In this document: in pieces, positions 1 to 8,126 of the stretch
Layout: each line of letters begins with the position of its first letter
Numbering within the stretch: the first letter of the stretch is position 1
DNA from: Armatimonadota bacterium
Lineage (GTDB): Bacteria > Armatimonadota > Zipacnadia > Zipacnadales > VGFC01
Assembly: GCA_016869045.1 (NCBI GenBank)
Contig: VGFC01000011.1
Coordinates: forward strand, 1-44,212
Reading direction: 5' to 3'
Length of the DNA stretch: 44,212 bases
Position numbers and translations under genes: made by a program
The notes under the pieces: generated by a model
What the model saw: the letters and a program-made list of their open reading frames with translations, nothing else
Databases searched by the model: none
Told to the model about the DNA's origin: nothing

Positions 1-341
1 ATGGCGCTCAGGGCGAGCACCGCGCAGATCTCCGCCGCCACCTCGCCCTTCAGCAACTCCCCCGAGCCGAAGTGCACCGACCGCGACGCATCGACCAGGA
101 AGACGACCGTCAGCTCGCGTTCCTCCTGGTAGCGGCGCACGTACGGCTTGCGCGCGCGGGCGGTCACGTTCCAGTCGATCGTGCGGATGTCATCGCCCGG
201 GTAGTAATCGCGCACATCCTGGAACTCCACCCCCCGCCCGCGGAACGCGGACCGGTACTCGCCCGCGAACACGTCGTTGACGAGGCGCCGGGCGCGGATC
301 TCGATGCGATGGACTCGGTTGAGGAGGTGGGATGGGATCAT
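1..341 (-). CDS. DUF58 family protein, N-terminal part (cut by window edge)
   Basis: The gene begins at ATG 341 and runs off the left edge, leaving about 113 residues. The visible part has the DUF58 hallmarks: a conserved block reading GRGVEFQDVRDYYPGDD, then RTIDWNVTARARKPYVRRYQ, then a hydrophobic strand with VDASRS, which looks like the start of a von Willebrand A-like fold with a partial MIDAS motif. DUF58 proteins are almost always encoded with MoxR ATPases, and here the MoxR gene lies 69 bases upstream on the same strand. The pair is thought to act as a chaperone or assembly module for envelope or metalloprotein targets; the actual client is unknown. Family assignment is firm, function is inferred. 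Confidence 0.88.
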   Translation of the reverse strand, partial: MIPSHLLNRVHRIEIRARRLVNDVFAGEYRSAFRGRGVEFQDVRDYYPGDDIRTIDWNVTARARKPYVRRYQEERELTVVFLVDASRSVHFGSGELLKGEVAAEICAVLALSA

Positions 342-348
342 GACGGCA

Positions 349-374
349 GGTTACGGGTGACAGGTGACGGGTGA
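349..374. repeat. GGTKACGGGTGA-type short tandem repeat
   Basis: The gap between the DUF58 and MoxR genes carries imperfect tandem units of the type GGTTACGGGTGA / AGGTGACGGGTGA. The unit GGTTACGGGT recurs near 33517 in a longer intergenic repeat, so this may belong to a dispersed family. No function is visible. Confidence 0.45.
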
Positions 375-410
375 TAGCAAAGGCAACGACGACGAAGACG
401 ACGCGACGAC

Positions 411-1406
411 CTACGGCACCTCGATGGTGCGCAGGATGGACTCGATGATGTCGTCGGAGGTCTTCTCCTCGGCTTCGGCCTCGTAGGTGACGATGATGCG
501 ATGGCGCATGACGTCGCGGACGACGCTCCGGACGTGGTCGGGCGTGACGTAGGCATCGCCCTGCATGAAGGCGCAGGCCTTGGCGGCCAACGTCGTGTAG
601 ATTGTGGCGCGCGGCGAGGCGCCGTATCGGATCAGGCCCGCCAGCTCGGGCAGGCCGAAGTCCTTCGGCTGCCGCGTCGCGACCACGAGGTCCACGATGT
701 AGCGCTCGACCTTCGGGTCGATGTAGACCTGGTACACCGTCCGCCGGGCCTCCAGGATCGCTTCCGGCTTCACTACCGGGTGGGCGGAGGGCTCAAGTCC
801 GACGGTCATGCGTTCAAGGATTCGGAGCTCCTCATCGGGCGAGGGGTAATCGACCTTCAGCTTGAGCATGAAGCGGTCCACCTGGGCCTCGGGCAGCGGG
901 TAGGTGCCCTCTTGCTCGATGGGGTTCTGCGTCGCCAGCACAAGGAACGGTTGGGGCAAGGGGAACGTCGTATCGCCGATGGTGACCTGCCGCTCCTGCA
1001 TGGCCTCCAGCAGGGCGCTCTGCACCTTGGCGGGAGCGCGGTTGATCTCGTCAGCGAGGATGAGATTCGAGAAGACGGGCCCCTTCTTGGCGAAGAAGGA
1101 GTGCTCCACTTCGTTGTAGATCATCGTACCGACGATGTCGGCAGGCAGCAGGTCGGGCGTGAACTGGATGCGCTGGAAGCCCGTCTCGACCGCCTGGGCG
1201 AGCGTGCGCACGGCGAGCGTCTTGGCCAGGCCGGGCACGCCCTCAAGGAGCACGTGGCCGTCGGCGAGAAGCGCCGTGATCAGCCCGTCGATCAGTGCGC
1301 GCTGGCCGACGATCACCTTGCCGACCTCATCGCGGATCGCTCCGACAAAGGCGCTCTGGGACCGGACCTTCTCCTGGAGGGCCTGGACTGCGGGATCGAT
1401 GCTCAA
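411..1406 (-). CDS. MoxR-family AAA+ ATPase
   Basis: This 331-residue protein has the expected length and order of motifs for a MoxR ATPase: Walker A GVPGLAKT (56-63), Walker B LILADE (about 115-120) followed by INRAPAKVQSALLEAMQE, sensor 1 ATQNPIEQEGTYPLPEAQ (about 158-175), and the C-terminal lid domain. MoxR proteins act as ATP-dependent chaperones in the cytoplasm, usually with a DUF58 partner and vWA membrane proteins. The start codon is TTG, preceded by a GGAG about nine bases upstream; no nearby ATG fits the N-terminus as well. The DUF58 gene follows on the same strand, so the two are probably co-transcribed. Confidence 0.95.
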   Translation of the reverse strand: MSIDPAVQALQEKVRSQSAFVGAIRDEVGKVIVGQRALIDGLITALLADGHVLLEGVPGLAKTLAVRTLAQAVETGFQRIQFTPDLLPADIVGTMIYNEVEHSFFAKKGPVFSNLILADEINRAPAKVQSALLEAMQERQVTIGDTTFPLPQPFLVLATQNPIEQEGTYPLPEAQVDRFMLKLKVDYPSPDEELRILERMTVGLEPSAHPVVKPEAILEARRTVYQVYIDPKVERYIVDLVVATRQPKDFGLPELAGLIRYGASPRATIYTTLAAKACAFMQGDAYVTPDHVRSVVRDVMRHRIIVTYEAEAEEKTSDDIIESILRTIEVP

Positions 1407-1444
1407 TTCGGATCAGCTCCGTCCGGGAATAGGGGGCTTGCCTG

Positions 1445-1705
1445 ATGATACGTAACGTTGGTATGCTGGTGGCTGTTCTCCTGCTGGGCATCGCCCTGGG
1501 AGCCGGCGGGTGGCTGCTCGGCTCGAAGGAATCGGTGGCCCAGGCCGCCCCCACGGCAGTGGGCGCGGTAGCGACCGATTGGGTGACGACCTACGAGCAG
1601 GACCCGTTCAACCGCGACCTGGTGCGCCGCAACACCGTCTCCGTCAAGGAGGTGGCGGTCATCTGGAGCGACGGGCGAACCGAGTTGCGGGACCTGCGGA
1701 AGTGA
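1445..1705 (+). CDS. Small single-pass membrane or exported protein, unknown function
   Basis: The 86-residue product starts with a short positive end (MIRNVG) and one hydrophobic helix (about residues 6-27) containing LVAVLLLGIALGAGGWLLG. A small polar domain follows, ending SDGRTELRDLRK. This could be a signal anchor or an uncleaved signal peptide. I do not recognise a family. A GGGGG tract nine bases before the ATG can serve as ribosome binding site. The gene is divergent from the MoxR gene with only 38 bases between start codons, and lies upstream of the deacetylase gene on the same strand. Codon use matches the neighbours, supporting a real gene. Confidence 0.6.
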   Translation: MIRNVGMLVAVLLLGIALGAGGWLLGSKESVAQAAPTAVGAVATDWVTTYEQDPFNRDLVRRNTVSVKEVAVIWSDGRTELRDLRK

Positions 1706-1716
1706 CGCGGGAGTGC

Positions 1717-1779
1717 GGGAATTCCGGGACACGATCCCAATTCGCAACGGCGCGGATTGGGTCATGTCCCGGAATTCCC
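1717..1779. repeat. Long imperfect palindrome (REP/MITE-like hairpin)
   Basis: The left arm (1717-1745, beginning GGGAATTCCGGGACA) and right arm (1752-1779, ending TGTCCCGGAATTCCC) are complementary over about 28 bases with few mismatches, around a six-base loop. The outer 15 bases pair perfectly. The arms resemble the hairpins mobilised by REP-associated tyrosine (Y1) transposases; that link is an inference, and no such transposase lies in the window. The hairpin sits just upstream of the deacetylase start and would fold in its mRNA leader. Confidence 0.75.
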
Positions 1780-1790
1780 AACACAAGGGC

Positions 1791-3197
1791 ATGAGCATCT
1801 GGAGCCTCATTGGCACCATCTTGTCGCTGAGCCTTGGCCTGCCGCCTGATGGGACGCAAGGGGCGGAGGGTCCGTCGCACCTGGACGCCCACCTGCGGGC
1901 TCAGCCGCCGGGCGCCCTGGTGCGCCCTCTGGGTACCGAGGACCCGGGCACGATCCCCAAGGGCCTGGAGCCTGTCCCCGAGGGCGCTCTCACCACGGCG
2001 CTGCTGGCGCAGAACCTGCACTCGCGGCTGCTGCGCGTCGGCATTGCCTCGAACGGCTGGATCACCGCCGGGCTGGTAAAGCTGCAGGTCGGCGACAAGC
2101 AAAGCGAGTTGATCTCGATCCGCGACCTGCAGCAGGATGTCGCGCGGGTGATCACCACGGCGTTCGCCACGGTTCCGGATCTGGCGCACCTGGACTGCTG
2201 GGCCACGGTGCCCGGGGAGCGGGAGTTCACCGAGTACCACCGCCCCGTCCTGAGCGTGAGCGTGACGCGGGAGGAGGTCGCGGATCTCCTCGGCTCATCG
2301 GCGGACCCGGCGCCGCTGTTGGCACGGTGTGGGTGCGTCCGCGTGGATGACCTGCTGCTCCGATACGCCATTGACGCTCCGGACGCGGTCGGGGTTCGGC
2401 AGCTGTTCGGTGAGGCGCTGCAGGGGCCCTCGCTGCAGGATCGGTGGACGGAGTTCGGGGCGCAAGCACGCCCGTCGGGCGAGCTGGACAACCTCCCGCG
2501 CGAGGGCCCGGTGTCGGCCATTGTCGAGGGCGACCCCGCGAGCGCCCGGGTCGCCCTCACCATCGACGACGGGCCCCATCCGCTCACGACGCCGCTGATG
2601 CTGGACGTACTGCGGCGCTGGGGCGTGCACGCGACGTTCTTCCTGGTTGGCGAGAACGCGGAGCAGTTCCCCGAACTCGTGCGTCTGATCGCGCGCGACG
2701 GACATGAGATCGGCAACCACACGTACTCGCACATCTCGCTTACTGAGCTGAACCCGCGCGGCGTGTGGACCCAGCTTCGCGGGTGCGACCAGGCCATCGA
2801 GGCGGCGAGCGGAGTGAAGCCCCGGCTGATGCGCCCGCCGGGCGGCGACTGCTCGGAACTCGCGTTGCGCGTGACCGACCACCTGGGCTACGAGACCGCG
2901 CTGTGGACCGCGAACTCGGGAGACTGGCGCAACCACAACCGCGAGGCGATCGTGGCGAACGGCCTGAGCCACATGCGGCCGGGGAGCATCATCTTGATGC
3001 ACCAGGGGGACTTGTGGAGCCTGGACGCACTGCCGTACATCCTCCAGGGCATCCGGCAGGCGGGGCTGGAGGTGGGCACGGTGAGCGACGTGGTGGGCGG
3101 CGATCCCGTGGCCCGGTGGGAGCCGGCCGAGTTGGTGGCGCTGGCGAAGCGGGCGCATACCGATCCGTATGAGCAGGGGAGGCGGAGCGATGGTTGA
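1791..3197 (+). CDS. Polysaccharide deacetylase (NodB homology domain), exported
   Basis: The 468-residue protein begins with a hydrophobic segment (MSIWSLIGTILSLSLGLPP) that may be a signal peptide. A roughly 230-residue N-terminal region of unknown fold follows. The C-terminal NodB domain, beginning near residue 255, shows the family motifs in order: TIDDGP (motif 1, catalytic base and metal Asp), HEIGNHTYSH (motif 2, metal histidines), RPPGG (motif 3), then SGDWRN and IILMHQGD (motifs 4 and 5). Such enzymes remove acetyl groups from peptidoglycan or exopolysaccharide amino sugars; the substrate cannot be told here. I chose ATG 1791 because the frame upstream is only the palindrome. The stop overlaps the next gene start by eight bases. 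Confidence 0.9.
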   Translation: MSIWSLIGTILSLSLGLPPDGTQGAEGPSHLDAHLRAQPPGALVRPLGTEDPGTIPKGLEPVPEGALTTALLAQNLHSRLLRVGIASNGWITAGLVKLQVGDKQSELISIRDLQQDVARVITTAFATVPDLAHLDCWATVPGEREFTEYHRPVLSVSVTREEVADLLGSSADPAPLLARCGCVRVDDLLLRYAIDAPDAVGVRQLFGEALQGPSLQDRWTEFGAQARPSGELDNLPREGPVSAIVEGDPASARVALTIDDGPHPLTTPLMLDVLRRWGVHATFFLVGENAEQFPELVRLIARDGHEIGNHTYSHISLTELNPRGVWTQLRGCDQAIEAASGVKPRLMRPPGGDCSELALRVTDHLGYETALWTANSGDWRNHNREAIVANGLSHMRPGSIILMHQGDLWSLDALPYILQGIRQAGLEVGTVSDVVGGDPVARWEPAELVALAKRAHTDPYEQGRRSDG

Positions 3198-3855
3198 GTT
3201 CGCGTACGTGGCATGGCCGGTGATGCTGGGGCGGTTGCTGATGGCGGCGGCAGCCGGGGCGGTCGTCGGGATCGAGCGGGAGCGTCGCGACCACCCGGCG
3301 GGCTTCCGCACGCTGCTGCTGGTGAGTGCGGGCTCATGCCTGTTCACGCTCGTGTCGATCGCCGTCGCCGGCGAGGACTACGACCCGGGGCGCGTGGCGG
3401 CGGGGATCATCACCGGGATCGGCTTCTTGGGCGCCGGGACGATCATCCGTCACGGTGGAACCGTGCAGGGGCTGACCACGGCGGCGTCGATCTGGGCCGT
3501 GTCGGCGATCGGGATGGCAGCCGGAATCGGCTGGTGGGAGGCCGTGGTCATCGGCACCGCGCTGATGTTCGTGAGCCTGACGCTGCTCAAGTGGGTCGAG
3601 CGCAAGGTCTTCCGGCCCACGCGGCCGGTGCTGCTGAGGATCGAACTGGACGCGAGCCAACTCCTGCCGTCGGCGCTGCGGACGGACCTCGCCTCGCGGG
3701 GCCTCGAAGTGACGGCGTTTGAGGTGACCTACGACGACGATGCGGAGACGTACGGCGTGTCGGCCGGGCTCAACCACCTGCCGCAGGAGCGCGCGGATGA
3801 GCTGGCCGAGACCCTCGCGAAGCGCGAGGGCGTGCGCGCGGTCAAGGTGACGTAG
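3190..3855 (+). CDS. MgtC/SapB-family membrane protein
   Basis: The 221-residue product carries the MgtC domain with the characteristic GIERERRDHPAGFRT after the first helix, followed by ITGIGFLGAGTIIRHGG and TTAASIWAVSAIGMAAG. A soluble C-terminal ACT-like region comes after about residue 145. The family comprises inner-membrane proteins linked to magnesium limitation, ATP synthase control or virulence in some bacteria; the role here is unknown. ATG 3190 is preceded by GGGGAGG at 3177-3183, which decides the start over an in-frame ATG at 3169. The start overlaps the deacetylase stop by eight bases, so translation is probably coupled. The gene converges on the next minus-strand gene with a six-base gap. 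Confidence 0.92.
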   Translation: MVEFAYVAWPVMLGRLLMAAAAGAVVGIERERRDHPAGFRTLLLVSAGSCLFTLVSIAVAGEDYDPGRVAAGIITGIGFLGAGTIIRHGGTVQGLTTAASIWAVSAIGMAAGIGWWEAVVIGTALMFVSLTLLKWVERKVFRPTRPVLLRIELDASQLLPSALRTDLASRGLEVTAFEVTYDDDAETYGVSAGLNHLPQERADELAETLAKREGVRAVKVT

Positions 3856-3861
3856 GCCGCC

Positions 3862-6711
3862 CTACCACTCCGCAAACTCCCCCTCGAGTTGCAGCCAACT
3901 GATCGTGCACCAGTCGCCGCCCGTGTTGTCGAGTGTCAGCCGATGGCGCCCGGCAGGGATGTCGAAGGTCAGCAGGCGGTCGTACTCGGCCGCCTGGCCG
4001 TCGTTCTTGCCGTCGAGATCGGGCAAGTCCACGGACTGTTTCAGCACGCCATCGACGCTGTACTCGATCCGCGCGCCGGCGGTCGCCACCGCCTGCACCA
4101 TCACGAGCAGGCGGCCGGGCGTCTTCGCGTTCGCGAGGAAGGTGGGCGGGTTGCGCAACTGCGTGTGCAGGCGGCCCTGTAGGAAGCCGTTGAGGTCGCC
4201 GCCGTTCTCCACGTAACAGTCCGGCCGGACGGCGAACTCGCTGCGTACCGGCCTGGCCCACATCCGCGGCGGCACGATCCGCGCGGGGTCACGTAGGTCC
4301 GCGAGATCGACCGGGCCGGGATAGGCCAACCTCACGATGGCGTAGGCATCGAGACGCGGGAGCGTGACACGCAGTGCAGCGCCACGCTTCTCGAACTTCA
4401 CGTCCTGCTCGCCTTGCCAGTCGGGGGAGACGGCGACCGCGGTCTTCGGAGTGCCACCCACGGGGATCTCGACGGCGATACTCTCCCTGGCAACCAGCGC
4501 TGCGTCGCGCAGCTCGCGGTTGATGACGTGCAGCAGCAGCGCGTTGTCGGCGGCGAGCCAGGAAGCGGCGAGGCTGAGGTTGGGCGCCTCGGTGCGAAGC
4601 AGCTCACTCCCGACGTACTCCGCCTTCAGGTACAGGTCGCGGTTGCCCTGGTAGAAGGCCGTCTGGCGGGCGATCTCGCGGAGAGTGCCGTCGCGCCCGG
4701 CGTCGCAGCCGAAGGGACCGAGGACGGGGAACGCGTAGAACGCGCCGGCGGCGTAGATCTCGGCGCCCCGCACGCGATCCCAGATCTCGCGCTCGGATGG
4801 AGGCAAGGCGAGGAACGGGAAGGGTGGATCGCCGAAGCCCCAGTCGTGGAAGAAGACGACCGGCACGCGCTTACCCGCCACCTCCCGCCCGCGCATGACG
4901 GTCGAACGCCAGACGGGAATCTGGTTGTCGCTCAGGTCGATGTGCCCGCCCTTCGCGCTGAAGTCGCCCCACACGCCGAGCACCTGCAGGTCCACGTACT
5001 TCGCGAGCCCGTTCGCGCTGATGTAAAGTGTCCGGCCCTGTTCGGCCGCGTAGGCGCGCAGGCGATCGGTCAGCCTTTTCCACGCGCGGTCGTCGCGGAA
5101 CCCGCGGAACTGCCACCAGAAGGTCGAGAGAGGATTGGCGTCCGAGACAGGCCTCTCCAACACACCCTTCGCCCTCATGAAGGCTCGATAGTCGAAGGAG
5201 CGCATCGTCCCGTCCGGGCAGACCTCGTTGTTCGTGAGATCGATCCCGAGGTCAGCCCAGCGCGCATCATCCGGCGCGAAGCCCTGCGTCTGCGGTGCGC
5301 TCTCCAGTAGGTAACGCCGGAAGTCGGCCAGCGAGTAGTCGTCGAAGCCCTCCATCTGGTTCAACGCGGCGCCGATCTCATCCATGAAGAGGTAGTCCGC
5401 GCCCGCGTCGATCTGCGCCTTGCACCAGCGGAACAGGTAGTCCAGGTAGGCCGGATTCGAGAGCGTGCCGTGACGGATGCCGGGCGTGTCCCACGCGTCG
5501 ATGAGCTGCCCGGCCGGGCCGCGGGTCGCCAGGTCCTTCCACTGGGCCTCGGTCAGTCCGTTCTCGCCGTCATACAGCGCGCTGCACGTGATGCCGCCGC
5601 CAAACAGCGCGCCCTGCTCGTGGACGCGGACTGGAATCTCCCGCCACTGATCGACCGGCGGCGCCTGCGCCCACTTGAACCAGCCCCGGATGAGCACATC
5701 CGACCCGGCCTTGCGTGCGAGGGAGAGGCCGTAGTCCGAGACCGTGTCCTCGTTGATCGAGTAGACCGCCGCCTCGTTGATGTCGCGCACCGGCTCAGCG
5801 CGGCGGAGGTTGGCCGGGAAGTCGGGCACCAACTGCTTCCAGTCATCGGGCACGGCCTTCGCGATCGGCTCGAAGCCCGCCGCGAGAGCGCGGCCTGCCT
5901 GCACGAGTCGATCCACTTGCCTCTCCTCCTCGCCGCCCGCGATCGGCGCAAGCCACGCCCAGCGGGTCGCGTCGGAGGCGGGCGCATAGCCGGCGTACAG
6001 GAAGAGCGAACTGGGTGTGTGGCGCTGGATAAACATGTGGGCCTCCGCCCAGCGGTCGGCGAAGTCCACGTACACTGCGCCCAGCCCGATGCCGAGAGAG
6101 CCGGAGCGGCTGATGAGCGCCGGATGGTTCGGATCGAGCGCGGACACCGTGTCGCCCGTCTGCTCCCAGGCCGAGACGCCGGCATACGTCGGCTCCTTGC
6201 CCAGCGCGCTCATCTTGCCCTCGTGGCGGCGGCCGGTCTGGTCCCAGAAGAGGTAGCCATCCCACTCGTCAGGCGGCAATGCGATCCGCGGCGGGCACCA
6301 GAGGATGCCCCCCGGAGCCGCGGGGATGATGCGGGCGCCCATGAGCACGCCCTCGTCCGCACAGACGAAGTTCAGCTCCATGACCGTGCCCTGCAGCGGG
6401 TCGATGACGACCTGCTGTGCTACCTGCACCACGCCGCCATCGGTCCGGGTAGCCCACGTCGCCCGCGCGCCGCGCACGCCGAACTCCTGCCCGTTCGCGA
6501 ACAGCGCGAAGCTCGCGGCGCCGGGCTTCGCCCCGACGAGATGCCACTGGCCATCGGCGCCCTTCAGCTCCAGGTCGAACCCGGCAGCCTCGGGGACGAA
6601 CCTCGCACGGTAGCTCGCACCCATGACGACATACTGCGCACCTCCAGTGGTGACCGTGGGCGCGGCGCATGCTGGTGCGGGAGAGAGATAGAGCACAAGG
6701 AGGACCGTCAT
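3862..6711 (-). CDS. Secreted glycoside-hydrolase-like protein with C-terminal binding domain
   Basis: The 949-residue protein starts with a signal peptide (MTVLLVLYLSPAPACA, likely cleaved after Ala16). The first third is beta-rich. The central part looks like a TIM-barrel glycosidase: DYLFMDEIGAALNQMEGFDDY, then TLYISANGL and VPVVFFHDWGFGDPPF. The Glu in FMDEIG is a candidate catalytic residue. The last roughly 140 residues (from RPDCYVENGGDLNGFL) resemble a carbohydrate-binding module. I cannot assign a numbered GH family with confidence; DUF6259-like glycosidases are one possibility. ATG 6711 is chosen because it begins the signal peptide and has GGGGAG about eight bases upstream. The three H-X9-DG-like genes lie upstream on the same strand. 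Confidence 0.7.
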   Translation of the reverse strand: MTVLLVLYLSPAPACAAPTVTTGGAQYVVMGASYRARFVPEAAGFDLELKGADGQWHLVGAKPGAASFALFANGQEFGVRGARATWATRTDGGVVQVAQQVVIDPLQGTVMELNFVCADEGVLMGARIIPAAPGGILWCPPRIALPPDEWDGYLFWDQTGRRHEGKMSALGKEPTYAGVSAWEQTGDTVSALDPNHPALISRSGSLGIGLGAVYVDFADRWAEAHMFIQRHTPSSLFLYAGYAPASDATRWAWLAPIAGGEEERQVDRLVQAGRALAAGFEPIAKAVPDDWKQLVPDFPANLRRAEPVRDINEAAVYSINEDTVSDYGLSLARKAGSDVLIRGWFKWAQAPPVDQWREIPVRVHEQGALFGGGITCSALYDGENGLTEAQWKDLATRGPAGQLIDAWDTPGIRHGTLSNPAYLDYLFRWCKAQIDAGADYLFMDEIGAALNQMEGFDDYSLADFRRYLLESAPQTQGFAPDDARWADLGIDLTNNEVCPDGTMRSFDYRAFMRAKGVLERPVSDANPLSTFWWQFRGFRDDRAWKRLTDRLRAYAAEQGRTLYISANGLAKYVDLQVLGVWGDFSAKGGHIDLSDNQIPVWRSTVMRGREVAGKRVPVVFFHDWGFGDPPFPFLALPPSEREIWDRVRGAEIYAAGAFYAFPVLGPFGCDAGRDGTLREIARQTAFYQGNRDLYLKAEYVGSELLRTEAPNLSLAASWLAADNALLLHVINRELRDAALVARESIAVEIPVGGTPKTAVAVSPDWQGEQDVKFEKRGAALRVTLPRLDAYAIVRLAYPGPVDLADLRDPARIVPPRMWARPVRSEFAVRPDCYVENGGDLNGFLQGRLHTQLRNPPTFLANAKTPGRLLVMVQAVATAGARIEYSVDGVLKQSVDLPDLDGKNDGQAAEYDRLLTFDIPAGRHRLTLDNTGGDWCTISWLQLEGEFAEW

Positions 6712-6739
6712 GGCAGGGCTCCCCAGTGGAATGATGGAG

Positions 6740-7294
6740 CTAGGGGTTCCAGGTAAGGTCGGCGAGGTCCTCGGGCACGTGCTGCTTGACGTGACCGTCG
6801 GCGTAGGCGATGTAGCCGTAGCCGCGATGACGCGGCGTGAATAGCTCCGAGCCGCCGGCTGCGTTCCAGCCGCCGACCGCGTCGAACTCCAGGGGGATGG
6901 TCTCGAGGCGGTCGAGCTGGCCGCGGTCCCGCAAGTTGAGCGCGGCGTTGAAGGCATACCCACCGCGCGCCCTCGGGGCCGAGGGGCAGCGCAGCCAGCG
7001 CATGGAGTCGCCGGAGGGAATGACGACGGAGTCACACCAGGTGCCCGCCGGAGGGAACCAGCCGTCGTGGTCGCCGCAGTAAATGAGGGTGAGCAGCGCG
7101 ATCTGGTCCAGGTTGCCGCGACACTGCAGCTTGCGGATCTTGTCTCTGGCCCCGAAGCCGAGCAGCGCACCGACCCCGCACGTGACGAAGCCCGCGATCG
7201 CCAGACCCAGTAGGCACCAGCCGAGCCGCCGCACACCCGGCGTGACCGGGAGCGGCTCGGCGGAACGAACCTGGGCCCGCGTCGATCCACGCAT
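6740..7294 (-). CDS. H-X9-DG pseudopilin-like membrane protein, paralogue 1 of 3
   Basis: The protein (184 residues from ATG 7294) has one N-terminal hydrophobic segment (RLGWCLLGLAIAGFVTCGVGALLGFG), then CRGNLDQIALLTLIYCGDHDGWFPP. It ends with HRGYGYIAYADGHVK, the H-X9-DG signature of DUF1559/type II pseudopilin-like proteins. It lacks the prepilin leader GFTLIELLVV of true pseudopilins. The cores CxxNLxxI, YxxDHxGxFP, RCPSAP, GYAFNAALN and AAGGSELFTPRHRGYG are shared with the two genes upstream. An in-frame GTG at 7306 is an alternative start, but GAGGG lies six bases before ATG 7294. Function is unknown; cysteines and aromatics suggest an exported or membrane-anchored domain. Confidence 0.75.
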   Translation of the reverse strand: MRGSTRAQVRSAEPLPVTPGVRRLGWCLLGLAIAGFVTCGVGALLGFGARDKIRKLQCRGNLDQIALLTLIYCGDHDGWFPPAGTWCDSVVIPSGDSMRWLRCPSAPRARGGYAFNAALNLRDRGQLDRLETIPLEFDAVGGWNAAGGSELFTPRHRGYGYIAYADGHVKQHVPEDLADLTWNP

Positions 7295-7442
7295 GGCGGC
7301 CCTCACGGTGCGATCGTTGGGCGCATGTTCCCCGCAGGCAGGCCAGAGCCCTGTTCGCAGGGCGCACGGGGACGATCAGCCAGAGGCTGCGCGGTCGGGC
7401 GGGGGCAAGCTCGGCCCGTCGACCGGTGGAAGGCGAAGGGCA

Positions 7443-8111
7443 CTACCGCGGCGGGGACCATACGACCGTGTCCAGTTCATCGGACCGCGCGAACCTACGG
7501 CGCATGTCGTCGAAGATGAGCCATCCATAGCCGGAATGGCGGGGCGCGAAGAGCTCGGGGCCGCCCGCCGTGTTCCATGTTGCGGTGGCATCGAAGAGCA
7601 CCACTCGGTCCGTGTTCGGCTCCGTGTGGTCGAGATCGACGCCGTTGAGGCGAGCGTTGAGTGCGTACCCGAGCCGCGAATGGGGCTCGGCCGGACAGGG
7701 GAACAGCAGGGGGTGCCTCTCGTAGGGCGCGAGCGAGTCGCACCATCGGTCGGCAAGCGGGCAACGCCCGTCGTAGTCGGCCCGGTACATCGCCACGCCC
7801 AGCCCCAGCTGCGTGATGTTGCCCAGGCAGCTTGCCTGCCGGACCTTCGCGTTGGCGTAGCCGAAGAGCAAGAGGAGCGTCGCCAGACCAGGGACTAGCG
7901 GCACGATGACGGAGGCAATGGCCCACCGCGCGTCGCGATGCGAGCCACCGTCGCGGCGGATGTTCACCCATGCCCACACGCCGAGGATCAGCCCGGCGAC
8001 TGACGTCAGCCCGCAAGTCAGCGGACCGGCGAGCCCGAGACCCAGCGAGACACCGCCGAGCCTGCGGAGCGATCTGTGAGGATCATCCGGCGGGTCCATC
8101 TCGGGGGCCAT
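7443..8111 (-). CDS. H-X9-DG pseudopilin-like membrane protein, paralogue 2 of 3
   Basis: The 222-residue protein has two or three hydrophobic segments at the N-terminus (SLGLGLAGPLTCGLTSVAGL and ASVIVPLVPGLATLLLLFGY), resembling a DUF4190-type membrane region. The shared ectodomain follows: CLGNITQLGLGVAMYRADYDGRCP, WCDSLAPYE, FPCPAEP, GYALNARLN and TAGGPELFAPRHSGYGWLIFD. The terminal H-X9-DG motif is degraded: after HSGYGWLIFDD the Gly of DG is missing. It is flanked by its two relatives in the same orientation, which suggests tandem duplication followed by divergence. ATG 8111 is used; ATG 8099 is an alternative. No prepilin peptidase site is seen, so pilus incorporation is unlikely. Confidence 0.72.
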   Translation of the reverse strand: MAPEMDPPDDPHRSLRRLGGVSLGLGLAGPLTCGLTSVAGLILGVWAWVNIRRDGGSHRDARWAIASVIVPLVPGLATLLLLFGYANAKVRQASCLGNITQLGLGVAMYRADYDGRCPLADRWCDSLAPYERHPLLFPCPAEPHSRLGYALNARLNGVDLDHTEPNTDRVVLFDATATWNTAGGPELFAPRHSGYGWLIFDDMRRRFARSDELDTVVWSPPR

Positions 8112-8126
8112 CCCCCTGGCAGCCGT

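Noticed and set aside
6712-7290. A 193-residue N-terminal extension of the large glycosidase-like protein
   Set aside because: The extension overlaps the first H-X9-DG-like gene in another frame, is Ser/Arg-rich, and the signal peptide begins at ATG 6711.
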